From: Cupriavidus sp. IDO
Lineage (GTDB): Bacteria; Pseudomonadota; Gammaproteobacteria; Burkholderiales; Burkholderiaceae
Length of the DNA stretch: 63,257 nt
NCBI RefSeq assembly: GCF_000812465.1
Contig: NZ_JWMA01000054.1
Coordinates: forward strand, 1 to 63,257
Direction: 5' to 3'
A program made the position numbers and the translations under genes. Of the stretch, positions 48,909 to 58,179 are shown piece after piece. The notes beneath the pieces were generated by a model. That model saw nothing but the letters and a program-made list of their open reading frames with translations. It searched no databases and had not been told where the DNA came from. Position 1 is the stretch's first letter. Each line of letters starts with the position of its first letter.

Positions 48909-49913
48909 TCAATCCCCCTTGAAGCCCGAAGCCTTGATCACCGGCGTCCAACGTGCCGAAAGCGCGTTCGCATACCTGGCAACCTCATCGGCGGTGCCGC
49001 CGGGCAGGATGTCATAGCCGGCGCGCGCCAGTTTTTCGCGCACGTCCGGCATGGCGAGGGCCTTGCGCACGGACTGATACCACTGCGCTGCCATATCGGG
49101 CGGCGTGTTGGCGCGGACATAGAGCAGGTAGCGCGACGAGGTCACGAGATTGGGAAAGCCAGACTCCGCAAAGGTGGGCACACCAGGCAAGGCATCGGCG
49201 CGTTTCTCGCCTGCCACGGCCAGCACGCGGAGCTTGCCGCCGCGATGCAGCTCGGTGAAGGTCGTGATGGCGTCCATGCCGGCTGCGATCTGGTTGCCCA
49301 TCAGCTCCGTCACCATCGCCCCGCCGCCCCGATACGGCACCAGCGTGCAGCCGGTGCGGGACTGGCTAACGAACTCCACGGCGAGAAAATGCAGCAGCGT
49401 GCCGACCGTGCTGATGCCAATCGAGTGCTCAGCCGGTTGGGCCCTGGCTGCCTTGACAAAGTCGGCCAGTGTCTTGATGGGCGAGCTTGCGCTGACCGCC
49501 AGTCCGAACTGGACGCCGGCCACGTCGGTGACCGCCGTGAAGTCGGTGGCGGGATTGAAACGCATATTGCTGTAGATCAGCGGACCGATGAACATCGGAT
49601 CGACGGGTGCCAGCAGCACGGTGTTGCCGTCGGCCGGCGCATTCCTCAGGACTTCAGCCGCCACGCGCGTACCGGCGCCCGGGCGATTGTCGACGATGAC
49701 GGTACGGCCCAGGGTCTCCTTCAGCTTTTCGGACAGCAAGCGGCCCATGTAATCGGCCGCCCCTCCGGCCGGAAACGGCACGATGATGCGTGATACGGTT
49801 TGCCCCCATGCGGCCCTGGAGAGCAGGCCACCGGTACACAGGGCGGCAGCGGCGCCGGCCAGCATGGCGCGGCGCGAAAGCCGTGGTGCGTAAGCAGGAT
49901 TGCGTTCATTCAT
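48909..49913 (-). CDS. Bug-family receptor protein, Tat-like signal
   Basis: A 334-residue periplasmic binding protein. The signal peptide contains paired arginines before a hydrophobic run (RLSRRAMLAGAAAALCTGG), possibly Tat-type. The mature part begins QTVSRIIVPFPAGGAADYMGR and has IVDNRPGAGTRVAAE and VPTFAESGFPN, all typical of Bug/TctC receptors. AGGAGCTTCCC precedes the ATG. It is the last gene of a gntR-amidase-Bug series. The ligand is probably an amide-derived acid or the amide itself. Confidence 0.88.
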   Translation of the reverse strand: MNERNPAYAPRLSRRAMLAGAAAALCTGGLLSRAAWGQTVSRIIVPFPAGGAADYMGRLLSEKLKETLGRTVIVDNRPGAGTRVAAEVLRNAPADGNTVLLAPVDPMFIGPLIYSNMRFNPATDFTAVTDVAGVQFGLAVSASSPIKTLADFVKAARAQPAEHSIGISTVGTLLHFLAVEFVSQSRTGCTLVPYRGGGAMVTELMGNQIAAGMDAITTFTELHRGGKLRVLAVAGEKRADALPGVPTFAESGFPNLVTSSRYLLYVRANTPPDMAAQWYQSVRKALAMPDVREKLARAGYDILPGGTADEVARYANALSARWTPVIKASGFKGD

Positions 49914-49928
49914 GGGAAGCTCCTGGGT

Positions 49929-51350
49929 CTAGATGCCGGGTTGCACGTCGGCGAAAGGGGTAAAGCCCGCCGCGTCTTCAATGGCCTGGCCGGCGCGCAG
50001 CAACAGGTCTTCCCTGAAGCGCCACGCCAGCAGCTGCACACCGACGGGCACGCCGCCGGCCATGCCTGTCGGCACGGACAGCCCGGGCATGCCCAGCATG
50101 GCCGTTGCCAGCAAGGGACTCTGTGCATCGAGCAAGGCGCGGGTCTCTTCAGGCGTGCCGGTATCCGCGTCTTGCGGGCATGGGCGCTGCCACGACACAG
50201 GCATCAGCACCAGCGGATACGTCTGCATGAACAGCGACCAGTTTCGTGCGATCGCCTGGCGCCGCGCCAGGGCGTCCAGGAAGCCATCGCGATCGGTTTC
50301 CCGCATCCCGTCAAGCATGTTGCGCTGGCTTTGGCGCATAGCCTCGTCGCCATGCTGGTCCACGCCTGCGATGATGTTGCGGCGGCTGTCGTCGACCGTC
50401 AGCGTGCGCCAGAGCGCCGCCGCTTCCATGAAGTCAGGCAAGCTGGCTTCCTCGACGGCGTAGCCCGCCTGCTGCAGCCATTGCGCGGCACTGTCCAGCG
50501 CCGCGCTGACCGCCGGGTCGACAGGAATGCCCGGACAACGCCTGAACAGCGCCACGCGGATTGGCCCCGGCGGCAGCGGCAGTTCCAGCGGCACCGGCAC
50601 CCAGGCGGGGTCGCGCCCGTCGTGGCGCGCCATGGCGTGGTAGCCCAGACACAGGTCGGCAATGTTGCGAGCGAGCGGCCCCTGCACGGACATGAGTTGG
50701 GGTGTGATGCTCCGCTCGACAGTGGCCGATGGGTTGTACGCGGGCACCCGCCCTGTCGTTGGCCGCAAGCCGGGGACACCGCAGGCATAGGCCGGATAGC
50801 GGATGGAGCCGCCGATGTCATTGCCATGCGCCAGCGCGCCCATGCCGGAAGCGACCGCGGACGCGGCGCCACCGCTGGAGCCGCCGGGGGTGATATCCGG
50901 ATTCCAGGGATTCAGCGTGCGCCCGTGCAGGCCGTTTTCGGTAAACCAGCGCGATGAATAGGTGGCCGTATTGCTGCGCCCGACGATGATGGCCCCGGCA
51001 CTGCGCAAGTTCGCGACGACGGGCGCATCCTCACGCGCGATATTGTGCTTCAGCGGAATCACGCCGTTGGTGGTCGCATGGCCCGCCTGGTCGACATTAA
51101 TCTTGATCGTGACTGGCACGCCGTGGAGCAGCCCCAGCTCTGCGCCCTCGGCGACCTGGCGGTCCGCGGCATCCGCGCTGGCCAGCGCCTCTTCTGCAAG
51201 CACCTCCGGCAACGCATTGAGACGTGGGTTAAGGGCTTCAATGCGCGCCAGCACGCTGGCCGTGACCTCGCGGCAGGAAATCTCGCGCCGCCGCACGGCA
51301 TCGGCAATATCGGCAGCGCTCCAGCGCCAAAGCGTTTCAGCAGGTTTCAC
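49929..51350 (-). CDS. Amidase signature-family protein, GTG start
   Basis: A 473-residue amidase that would hydrolyse an amide to acid and ammonia. The Ser-cisSer-Lys triad is visible: Lys in TIKINVDQAG near residue 83, then GGSSGGAASA near 155 and GNDIGGSIRYPA near 175. The GTG at 51350 follows GGGAG. It lies 15 bases before the Bug gene and 105 bases after the GntR regulator. A catabolic role on an imported amide is inferred from context. Confidence 0.88.
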   Translation of the reverse strand: MKPAETLWRWSAADIADAVRRREISCREVTASVLARIEALNPRLNALPEVLAEEALASADAADRQVAEGAELGLLHGVPVTIKINVDQAGHATTNGVIPLKHNIAREDAPVVANLRSAGAIIVGRSNTATYSSRWFTENGLHGRTLNPWNPDITPGGSSGGAASAVASGMGALAHGNDIGGSIRYPAYACGVPGLRPTTGRVPAYNPSATVERSITPQLMSVQGPLARNIADLCLGYHAMARHDGRDPAWVPVPLELPLPPGPIRVALFRRCPGIPVDPAVSAALDSAAQWLQQAGYAVEEASLPDFMEAAALWRTLTVDDSRRNIIAGVDQHGDEAMRQSQRNMLDGMRETDRDGFLDALARRQAIARNWSLFMQTYPLVLMPVSWQRPCPQDADTGTPEETRALLDAQSPLLATAMLGMPGLSVPTGMAGGVPVGVQLLAWRFREDLLLRAGQAIEDAAGFTPFADVQPGI

Positions 51351-51455
51351 GTCAAGACTCCCAGGATTCGGGCAACAGGAATCCCTCCCGCCATTCCGGA
51401 TGCGAAGCTGGCGGTCGGGTGTGCAGGTAAAGGGGGACGCTTGCGCGTCAGAGGA

Positions 51456-52232
51456 TCAGTCGCCCGGGCTCATCAGCAAGCTCCCTCGATCCACCCGGGA
51501 TTCGGCCTCCAGGGCCAGGGACTCCGCATGCTCCATGTGCTCCTGCATCAGGGCACGCGCACGCTCCGGGTCGCGCGCCCGGAACGCATCGATCAGTGCG
51601 CTGTGGCTATGGAAGATCTCTTCATCAAAGCGGTCGAAATCGTCTTGCGCGTTACGTACCACGATGACGCGGCGGATGATGTCGTTGAGCAGCCGGCAGA
51701 ACAACGCCAGCATCGGGCTGCTGCAAGCATCGGCCAGACGGTCGTGAAACAGCAGGTCGGCCTCGCGCCGCTCGTTCCAGTCCGTGCTGCCGCCATGTTC
51801 GGGATGGCTCAGTCCGACCAGCGCATCGAGATCGGCAATATCGGCATCGGTCAGGCGCAAGGCGGCGTTGGCGGCCAGCTCCGGCTCAACCGCGCGGCGC
51901 AGCGCGTACAGCGTGACAATGTCGACCGACTGGAAGTACAGGAAGTTGGAGACTGCCTCCAGGCATCGCTCATAGGGCGGCTGCGTCAGCGTGGCACCGC
52001 CGTTCGGGCCCGTGCTGACCTTGACCAGCCCCTGTGCCTGCAGCGAGGCAAGCGCCTCGCGCACTGTCCCGCGCGCAACGCCCATCTGTTCAATCAGTGC
52101 TGCTTCCTGCGGCAGCTTGTCCCCGACCCTCTGGTGCGTCTGCACGATCCAGCGCTTGATATCGTTGACCACCTGGTCCGAACGCTTCACGCGTTTGCTG
52201 CCCTCTATCTGAGGGGTTGGCTTGGTGCTCAT
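51456..52232 (-). CDS. GntR/FadR-family transcriptional regulator
   Basis: A 258-residue GntR regulator with an N-terminal winged helix (VVNDIKRWIVQTHQRVGDKLPQ, then MGVARGTVREALASLQAQGLVKV) and a C-terminal all-helical FadR/FCD-type ligand domain with metal-site histidines (for example DLLFHDRLADACSS). It heads the minus-strand amidase-Bug series. A long palindrome at 52247-52273 lies 15 bases upstream of the start, probably its own operator, controlling the whole operon. Confidence 0.9.
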   Translation of the reverse strand: MSTKPTPQIEGSKRVKRSDQVVNDIKRWIVQTHQRVGDKLPQEAALIEQMGVARGTVREALASLQAQGLVKVSTGPNGGATLTQPPYERCLEAVSNFLYFQSVDIVTLYALRRAVEPELAANAALRLTDADIADLDALVGLSHPEHGGSTDWNERREADLLFHDRLADACSSPMLALFCRLLNDIIRRVIVVRNAQDDFDRFDEEIFHSHSALIDAFRARDPERARALMQEHMEHAESLALEAESRVDRGSLLMSPGD

Positions 52233-52246
52233 CGCCTTCCAATTTA

Positions 52247-52273
52247 TGATCATAATTACTATGATTATGATCA
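52247..52273. promoter_or_regulatory. Inverted repeat, probable GntR operator
   Basis: TGATCATAAT and ATTATGATCA form a perfect 10-bp inverted repeat with a 7-base spacer. It sits between 15 and 41 bases upstream of the gntR start codon and is AT-rich in GC-rich surroundings. Confidence 0.7.
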
Positions 52274-52490
52274 ACGATGGACCTTTTCCTATGCGGGTAT
52301 TCCCGGCAGGACGGGCGAAAGGCCAACCGGGTCGCGACTAGCCTGGGGCACGGAGGTGTCTGTGCCGCCGACATTCGCGCTATCTGCCCGCGCACCGGCG
52401 AACGAAATCCGTCGATTCGGCCCATGGGACTGGTACGGCTCTTTGCCGTGGCCTACCTTACGCATGACAATTCCCATGACGAGGTATCCC

Positions 52491-52826
52491 ATGCGCCCCG
52501 AATCGACGAACCAGCCATTTCCGCCCAATGACCCGAACGCCATGGCCTACTGGCGCGCGCGCCGCATGGTCCGCGCACTGCGCGGCTGGTATATCCACCT
52601 GCTGGTCTATCTGGTGGTCAATGCCTGGCTGTGGTTGCGCTTCATGTACTTCCCGTCACCGTCGTGGTCGCATTACGCCACCAGCGGCTGGCCGTGGCCG
52701 CTGAGCACCACGCTGGCCTGGGGCCTCGGGCTGGGCGTGCATGGCTTGCTGGTGTGGACGCGGCTGTCGCGCCGCGGTCGTGACTGGGAAGAGCGCAAGA
52801 TCCGGGAATTCATGGATCGCCAGTGA
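52491..52826 (+). CDS. 2TM-domain protein resembling the kinase sensor module
   Basis: A 111-residue protein with two hydrophobic helices (WYIHLLVYLVVNAWLWLRF and LAWGLGLGVHGLLVW). They are bounded by RARRMVRALR on the N-side and GRDWEERKIREFM on the C-side. This is very close to the N-terminal membrane module of the histidine kinase at 53621-54592 (RARRRVRALR, GRQWEERKIAEYM). It is convergent with the response-regulator gene. The ATG at 52491 follows GAGG; an ATG at 52476 is also possible. It may compete with or bind the kinase; that is inference. Confidence 0.7.
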   Translation: MRPESTNQPFPPNDPNAMAYWRARRMVRALRGWYIHLLVYLVVNAWLWLRFMYFPSPSWSHYATSGWPWPLSTTLAWGLGLGVHGLLVWTRLSRRGRDWEERKIREFMDRQ

Positions 52827-52862
52827 CGCTCCCGGGCAGCGGCGCAATGTGCCGCTGCCGGA

Positions 52863-53624
52863 TTACATCTGCCGGAAGCGATGCATATAGGCGCGCGATA
52901 CCGGGAGTTCCGTATTGCTGTCGCGCATCCTGACGAACAGCCGGCCTGATTCATCGCGGCGCGTGCCCGCCACGTATTCCATATTGACGATGGACGAGCG
53001 ATGGATCTGCCAGAACACCTCGGGATCGAGGCCGGCAATCAATTCCGCCAACGGCGTGCGGATCAGGTGCTCTCCATCGCGGGTATGCACGACCACGTAT
53101 TTGTCGTCGCTCTGGAAATACATCACGTCCTGGATCGGCACGTGGCTGGTGGTGTTGCCGCGGCTGGCGCGCACCCAGCGCAGCAGTCCGGGGTTTTCCG
53201 CGCGCGGCTGCGCACGCGTCAGCTGGTTCAGCAGCTGGGCCAGTTCGGGCAGCGGCGCAGCTTCCTGCAAGGCCTTGCGCAAGCGTTCGATGGTGCGGCC
53301 AAGCCGTTCGTCGCTGACGGGCTTGACCAGGTAGTCGACCGCTGCACGTTCGAAAGCATCGAGGGCGAATTCGTCATAGGCGGTGACGAATACCAGCCGC
53401 GTATCCGTTTCGACGCCTTGCGCCACCTCCAGCCCGGACAGTCCGGGCATCTTGATATCCAGGAAAGCCACGCCTGGCGACAGCCGCGCAATGGCCTCGG
53501 CCGCCTCGATGCCATTGGTGGCCTCGGCGACGATCTGCAACTCCGGCCACAGACGCTCCAGCTTCGCCCGCAAATGGGAGCGCAAGTGCTCTTCGTCGTC
53601 GGCGATCAGTGCAGTGGGTGTCAT
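52863..53624 (-). CDS. LytTR-type response regulator
   Basis: A 253-residue regulator with an N-terminal receiver domain and a C-terminal LytTR DNA-binding domain. In the receiver, the acidic pocket is in ALIADDEEHLR, the phosphorylated Asp in VAFLDIKMPG, and Lys in YLVKPVSDERL. The LytTR part includes VMYFQSDDKYVVVHTRDGEHLIR, FWQIHRSSIVNMEYV and a final LPVSRAYMHRFRQM. It overlaps its partner kinase gene by four bases. Confidence 0.92.
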   Translation of the reverse strand: MTPTALIADDEEHLRSHLRAKLERLWPELQIVAEATNGIEAAEAIARLSPGVAFLDIKMPGLSGLEVAQGVETDTRLVFVTAYDEFALDAFERAAVDYLVKPVSDERLGRTIERLRKALQEAAPLPELAQLLNQLTRAQPRAENPGLLRWVRASRGNTTSHVPIQDVMYFQSDDKYVVVHTRDGEHLIRTPLAELIAGLDPEVFWQIHRSSIVNMEYVAGTRRDESGRLFVRMRDSNTELPVSRAYMHRFRQM

Positions 53625-54592
53625 GGGGCGTCTCCGGTTCTGGTGGGCGTCGGCAACGGAATGTCGATGAGCACGGCGGTGCCGGGCGAACGCTCTTCGA
53701 TCCGCACATGGGCGTCGCCGTCATACAGCACTGCCAGCCGCTCGCGCAGGTTGGAAAGCCCGACACCCGAGCCCGCCGTCGGCCGAAAGCCCATGCCGTC
53801 GTCTTCAATGGTTGCCAGCATGCGAGGGCCGCGCCGCTCCAGCCGGACCAGCAAACGCCCGCCTTCGACTTTCGGCTCCAGGCCATGCTTGATCGCGTTC
53901 TCCACCACCGGCTGCAGCAGCATCGGCGCCAGTGGCACCGTTTCCAGCGCGGGGTCGACGTCGACCGAGTAATGCAGCCGGTCGCCCATGCGGATCCGGA
54001 TCAATGCCAGATAGTCGCGCAGCAGCTTCGCCTCCTGCGCCACCGTCCCCTGCGTAGCGCGGCTCGCTGCCAGAGAGGCGCGCAGGTAGGCAATAAAATG
54101 CTCCAGCATCAGCGTGGCCTTCTGCGGCGCGGGCTCGATCAGGCTGACCACATTGGCAAGCGTATTGAACAGGAAGTGCGGCTCGATCTGGGCCTGCAGC
54201 AGCTTCATGCGGGCTTCGACAAGCTGCTTCTCGGTCGACAGCGTGCGCACCTGCTCGCGCGCCATGTACTCCGCGATCTTGCGTTCCTCCCATTGCCGCC
54301 CAAGCAGACCGACGCGCCCCCAGGTCATGATGCCGTGCAACGCCAGCCCGATGCCCCAGCCCAGGAGCGGCCCGCCGGACCACGGACGATTCGGCGATCC
54401 GAGCAGGTGGTAGCCAATCAGCAATGCATTGACCGCCACGTAGACCATGGCGTGCATGTAGAAAAAGCGCAGCGCCCGAACGCGCCGGCGGGCGCCCTGG
54501 TAGGCGCGCTGCTCGGGGGCGGATCGCCAGATGCGAGAATCGGAAGGCTGCACGGGCGGAGGGTTGGGGCGGAGATGCTGGGAGGTTACCAC
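53621..54592 (-). CDS. LytS-like sensor histidine kinase with 2TM module
   Basis: A 323-residue kinase of the LytS/YehU type, starting at GTG. Two membrane helices at about 43-85 carry the same boundaries as the 2TM protein downstream. The phosphorylated His is in QIEPHFLFNTLANVVSLIEP near residue 137. The ATPase part has VVENAIKHGLEP (N box) and IEDDGMGFRP (G1). It phosphorylates the LytTR regulator encoded with a four-base overlap. There is no clear extracytoplasmic sensing domain, so the signal may come through the membrane or the 2TM partner. Confidence 0.9.
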   Translation of the reverse strand: MVTSQHLRPNPPPVQPSDSRIWRSAPEQRAYQGARRRVRALRFFYMHAMVYVAVNALLIGYHLLGSPNRPWSGGPLLGWGIGLALHGIMTWGRVGLLGRQWEERKIAEYMAREQVRTLSTEKQLVEARMKLLQAQIEPHFLFNTLANVVSLIEPAPQKATLMLEHFIAYLRASLAASRATQGTVAQEAKLLRDYLALIRIRMGDRLHYSVDVDPALETVPLAPMLLQPVVENAIKHGLEPKVEGGRLLVRLERRGPRMLATIEDDGMGFRPTAGSGVGLSNLRERLAVLYDGDAHVRIEERSPGTAVLIDIPLPTPTRTGDAP

Positions 54593-54755
54593 TGCGTTTC
54601 CTGCCCTGACAGCGGGCTGGCGGGAACCGACAGATTGGTGGCGTGGATCGCAGGAAAGCAGGCGTGGACCGACACCCGTCCTCGACGAAGTTGCGCGAAG
54701 CGGTCGCCCGGCCGAGCTAGCGAGTACCCGCTGAATGACCGAAGACAGAACAACA

Positions 54756-54786
54756 CGGGCTACACATGTGCGTAGCCCGCTTTCTC
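54756..54786. terminator. Terminator between the kinase and MFS genes
   Basis: CGGGCTAC pairs with GTAGCCCG over an eight-base loop. It is followed by a short pyrimidine stretch and lies between two minus-strand units. Confidence 0.7.
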
Positions 54787-54846
54787 ATTGTGGCGTGGCA
54801 CCGGCTCATGGATGTTTCCTCCGGCGTGCCGCCTTTTTTTGTACCG

Positions 54847-56166
54847 TCAGGCGGCCCGGCCGACCGTCGGCGTACCGGCCTGCAATCCCGTGGCTCGAAC
54901 ATCGTCGCGACCGGACTCGTCACCGGCGTCGGCCAGGTCCATGCCGCGCGTCTCTGGCAGCAGGAGCGCCGCGATGAACACGAGCGCGTAGCCCACGCCA
55001 GCGACAATGGCAATCGCCAGGGCCAGCGTCGTGCGGCCGGAGCTGAGCGCGCCTACCGACAGCGGGAAAAAAGAGCCGATCACGCGGCCGACGTTGTATG
55101 ACACGCCATAGCCGGTCGCGCGGATATCGTTCGGGTAAGACTCCGAGATCGTCGCGCCGATGCCTGCAAACACGCCCTGCATCAGTACGCCGAGCGGGAA
55201 GCCGAGGAACAGCATCGACGTATTCGAGACCGGAATCACCATATAGATCAGCGCCATCACGAATGCGCCGGCTGCGAAGGCGATGTAGGTCAGCCGCCGT
55301 CCCCACCGGTCCGTTGCGTAGGCGCCAGCCACATAGCCGACCAGGGAGCCTGCAATCGTCATTGCCAGATACGAACTGGTGCCGAAGACCGACAGGCCGC
55401 GCTCGGTCTTGAGGAATGTCGGCAGCCACGTTGCAATCGCGTAGTAAGCACCCAGCATGCCGCCGGACAGCAGGCTGCAGAGCACTGTCTTGCCCAGCAG
55501 CGGGCGCCGGAACAGCCGGCCCAGGTCGTGCAGGGCGCTACGGCGGCCGGCCTCGGCGCGCGCTTTCAGGAAGACTTCAGGCTCCTGCAGGTTGCGGCGC
55601 AGGTAGATGACGACCAGCGCCGGCAGGATCCCGAGGAAGAAGCAGACGCGCCAGGCCGTTTCGGCCGGGAACAGCTGGAACGTGATGGCATAGGCCAGCG
55701 CCGCCGCGCCCCAGCCGAACGAATAGCTGCTCGCCGTGAAGCCGGAGTATTTGCCGCGATGCTCCGGGTTGCGGATCATCTCCGTCACCAGCACCATGCA
55801 CAGCGACGATTCGCCGCCAAAGCCAAGACCTTGCAGCATCCGGAACGCCATCAGCTGCTCCGGCGACGACGCCAGCCCGCACAGGAAACACGACACCGCG
55901 AAGACCACGATGGTCCAGCGCAGCACGCGCACGCGGCCGTAGCGGTCGGCCAGGATGCCGGCGCCGATAGCGCCAACGAGCGACGACACGAGCGTCCACG
56001 TGACGATGGCGCCGGCCATGGATTTGCTCATCCCCCACTGCGTGAGCAGCGTGGAGATGAGGAATGAATAGATCATGAAGTCGAATACGTCGACGGCATG
56101 CCCCAGGAACGCTCCGTAGAATCCTTTGCGCTCCGTGCCTGACAGCTCCCTGAACCAGTTCAGCAT
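54847..56166 (-). CDS. MFS transporter (sugar/aromatic-acid type)
   Basis: A 439-residue major facilitator protein with about 12 helices. The family loop LADRYGRVRVLRW lies between helices 2 and 3, and its counterpart ATDRWGRRLTYI between helices 8 and 9. YLRRNLQEPEVFLKARAEAG is the central loop, typical of the metabolite:H+ symporter group. The start at 56166 has AAGGAGCAATC. It is the second gene after an amidase on the same strand with a 99-base gap, so it probably imports that amidase's substrate or exports its product. Confidence 0.88.
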   Translation of the reverse strand: MLNWFRELSGTERKGFYGAFLGHAVDVFDFMIYSFLISTLLTQWGMSKSMAGAIVTWTLVSSLVGAIGAGILADRYGRVRVLRWTIVVFAVSCFLCGLASSPEQLMAFRMLQGLGFGGESSLCMVLVTEMIRNPEHRGKYSGFTASSYSFGWGAAALAYAITFQLFPAETAWRVCFFLGILPALVVIYLRRNLQEPEVFLKARAEAGRRSALHDLGRLFRRPLLGKTVLCSLLSGGMLGAYYAIATWLPTFLKTERGLSVFGTSSYLAMTIAGSLVGYVAGAYATDRWGRRLTYIAFAAGAFVMALIYMVIPVSNTSMLFLGFPLGVLMQGVFAGIGATISESYPNDIRATGYGVSYNVGRVIGSFFPLSVGALSSGRTTLALAIAIVAGVGYALVFIAALLLPETRGMDLADAGDESGRDDVRATGLQAGTPTVGRAA

Positions 56167-56265
56167 GATTGCTCCTTGTCGATCCGTGGCGATGGCGTGT
56201 GCTGCAGTGGCCGCGATGGTGCTCACGGCTTCGGTATGTTCTGTTTTTGGATTGCGTGACGCTTG

Positions 56266-57756
56266 TCAGTCGCGCGGATGCGGCGGCCGGAAGGCAAACC
56301 CGGCTGCTTCCAGCAGCGCGGCAAAGCGCAGGGATGTCCGGTCTCCGAAGCGGCGGGACACGATCTGCACGCCCACCGGCAGACCGCTTTCGGCGGGACC
56401 AATGGGCGCCACTGTCGACGGCAGGCCGCACAAGCCAGAGTGGCCAGCCCAGAAGAGCTGTGTTGTCATCCGCTGCGCCTTGCCGTTGACTATCAGGTGG
56501 CGCTGCCATGGCTCGCCTGCTTCGTCGAGCGGGAACGCCGTAGTCGCGGCGGCCGGGCACAACAGCACATCGAAATCGCCGAAGAATTGCTGCCATGCCC
56601 GCGCAAAGTGCTCGCGTCCGTGCTGCAGCTGCAGCCAGTCGCGATGGCTGAGCGTGGCGCCGGCATGCTGCAGCGTGGCGTAGCTGAGGTCTGCCGGATC
56701 GGCGGAAGATCGCCGGCGCGCGGCATCGAACGCGGCATCGTCCATATGAACCGAGGTCGTCGCGCGCAGCAGCAATACGTAGCTTCGCCACAGCGCGGCG
56801 GTGTCGAGCTGCGGGCGCGCGTCCCAACTGACGTGGGCGCCCCGCCCTTCGAGCCAACGGCCCAGTTGCGTGATGGCATTGCTGACTTCCGCATCGACTT
56901 CGGCCTGTGGATGCGTGGGCAATACGGCAATTCGGAAGTCTGACAGTGCACCGAGACTGCAAGGCGGCAGGTCGAGGCGAAAGGCGATGCCCTCGGCGCC
57001 GTCGGGGCCGGCAATCGCGTCGAGGACCATCTCAAGATCACGCGCGCTGCGTGCCACCGGCCCCGCCACGTTGATGTCTTGCTGGTGAAAGCTGTCGGCC
57101 CCCGTGCCATGCCCACGCAGCGGCACCAGGCCATGGCTGCTCTTGTGGGAGACCACGCCGCAGAAATGCGCGGGATTGCGCAGCGACGAGCCGATATCGG
57201 AGCCCACATCGAAGAAGCTCATGCCGGCGCAGACCGCCGCTGCGCTGCCGCCAGAGGAACCGCCCGGGGTGCGTGCCGGATCGTGCGGGTTGCGCGTGGT
57301 GCCGTAGATCGCGTTGTAGCTCTGCCAGTCGCGCAGGCCCAGTGGCACATTGGTCTTGCCGAGCAGGATGGCGCCCGCCGCCTTCAGCCGCTGCACCACG
57401 ACCGCGTCGCGCGTCGCTCGGTGGTGGCGCAATGCCGGATTGCCACAGGTGGTGGGCCAGCCGGCAACGTCGAACGACTCCTTAATGGAAAACGGAATGC
57501 CGTCGAGCGGCCCCAGCGACTGGCCGGCGCGGCGACGGTCGTCGCTTCGAGCAGCGGCAAGATAAGCGGCGTCGAAGTCGCTGACGACCAGGGCATTGAT
57601 CCTGCCGTGCGCGGCCTGGTACGCGGCCTCGCACCGGGCCACAAGGTCTCCCGCCGTGGCTTCGCCGCTCGCGAGCCATTCGGCGGCGCGCCAGGCTGGC
57701 AGATAACAGGCGTTTGACTGGCTCACGCCCGCCTCAGGGATGTCGTGCCTTGTCAC
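56266..57756 (-). CDS. Amidase signature-family protein (second copy)
   Basis: A 496-residue amidase. The triad is visible: Lys in PFSIKESFDVAGW, then GGSSGGSAAAV and DVGSDIGSSLRNPAHFC. It differs clearly from the other amidase in this window (different tails and insertions), so the two are not a recent duplication. The GTG at 57756 lacks a strong ribosome binding site; a GTG ten codons inside is preceded by GAGGCGGGC. It forms a likely operon with the MFS gene. Confidence 0.86.
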   Translation of the reverse strand: MTRHDIPEAGVSQSNACYLPAWRAAEWLASGEATAGDLVARCEAAYQAAHGRINALVVSDFDAAYLAAARSDDRRRAGQSLGPLDGIPFSIKESFDVAGWPTTCGNPALRHHRATRDAVVVQRLKAAGAILLGKTNVPLGLRDWQSYNAIYGTTRNPHDPARTPGGSSGGSAAAVCAGMSFFDVGSDIGSSLRNPAHFCGVVSHKSSHGLVPLRGHGTGADSFHQQDINVAGPVARSARDLEMVLDAIAGPDGAEGIAFRLDLPPCSLGALSDFRIAVLPTHPQAEVDAEVSNAITQLGRWLEGRGAHVSWDARPQLDTAALWRSYVLLLRATTSVHMDDAAFDAARRRSSADPADLSYATLQHAGATLSHRDWLQLQHGREHFARAWQQFFGDFDVLLCPAAATTAFPLDEAGEPWQRHLIVNGKAQRMTTQLFWAGHSGLCGLPSTVAPIGPAESGLPVGVQIVSRRFGDRTSLRFAALLEAAGFAFRPPHPRD

Positions 57757-58143
57757 GTCGTCTTGCTCCGTTTCTTGTCATCCGTGCTCCGGTCGAGCAT
57801 CACGGTGGAGGGCTGGTGCGGAACGTCGACGGTATACTATATTCAGAAAACGAAGAGTGACAAGGTTAATTTATGCCGATGCCACGAAAGGGCTAGATTG
57901 GTGCGATGCAATGCCAAACCCGCTAATGGCAGCAGTTTCCTGCGCGGAAATCGGGATATTTGGAAAGGAGACGCACGAGTAGAGGGCAATCACCGGACAC
58001 AGAAATGTATACCATCTGACAAACTTATCAGCCTGGAGCGCGTGGCTGACAGATTTCGGCCGGTGCCGCATCCCGGAAGACAAGCGGGAGGGGTCGCTCT
58101 GGCGTTGCTCGCGAGGCAGTGTCCCGGAATCCCCAAAGTAAAA
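57757..58143. other. Intergenic upstream of amidase, nothing coding recognised
   Basis: It contains an AT-rich spot TATACTATATTCAG near 57833 that would suit a promoter for the minus-strand amidase. Short open frames have no ribosome binding sites. Confidence 0.4.
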
Positions 58144-58170
58144 ACGGGCTACGCAAATTGCGTAGCCCGT
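58144..58170. terminator. Terminator after tRNA-Thr
   Basis: ACGGGCTACGCAA and its exact reverse complement TTGCGTAGCCCGT are separated by one A, just 9 bases beyond the CCA end of the tRNA (minus strand). A run of A before and T after allows both directions. Confidence 0.82.
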
Positions 58171-58179
58171 TTCAAATTC

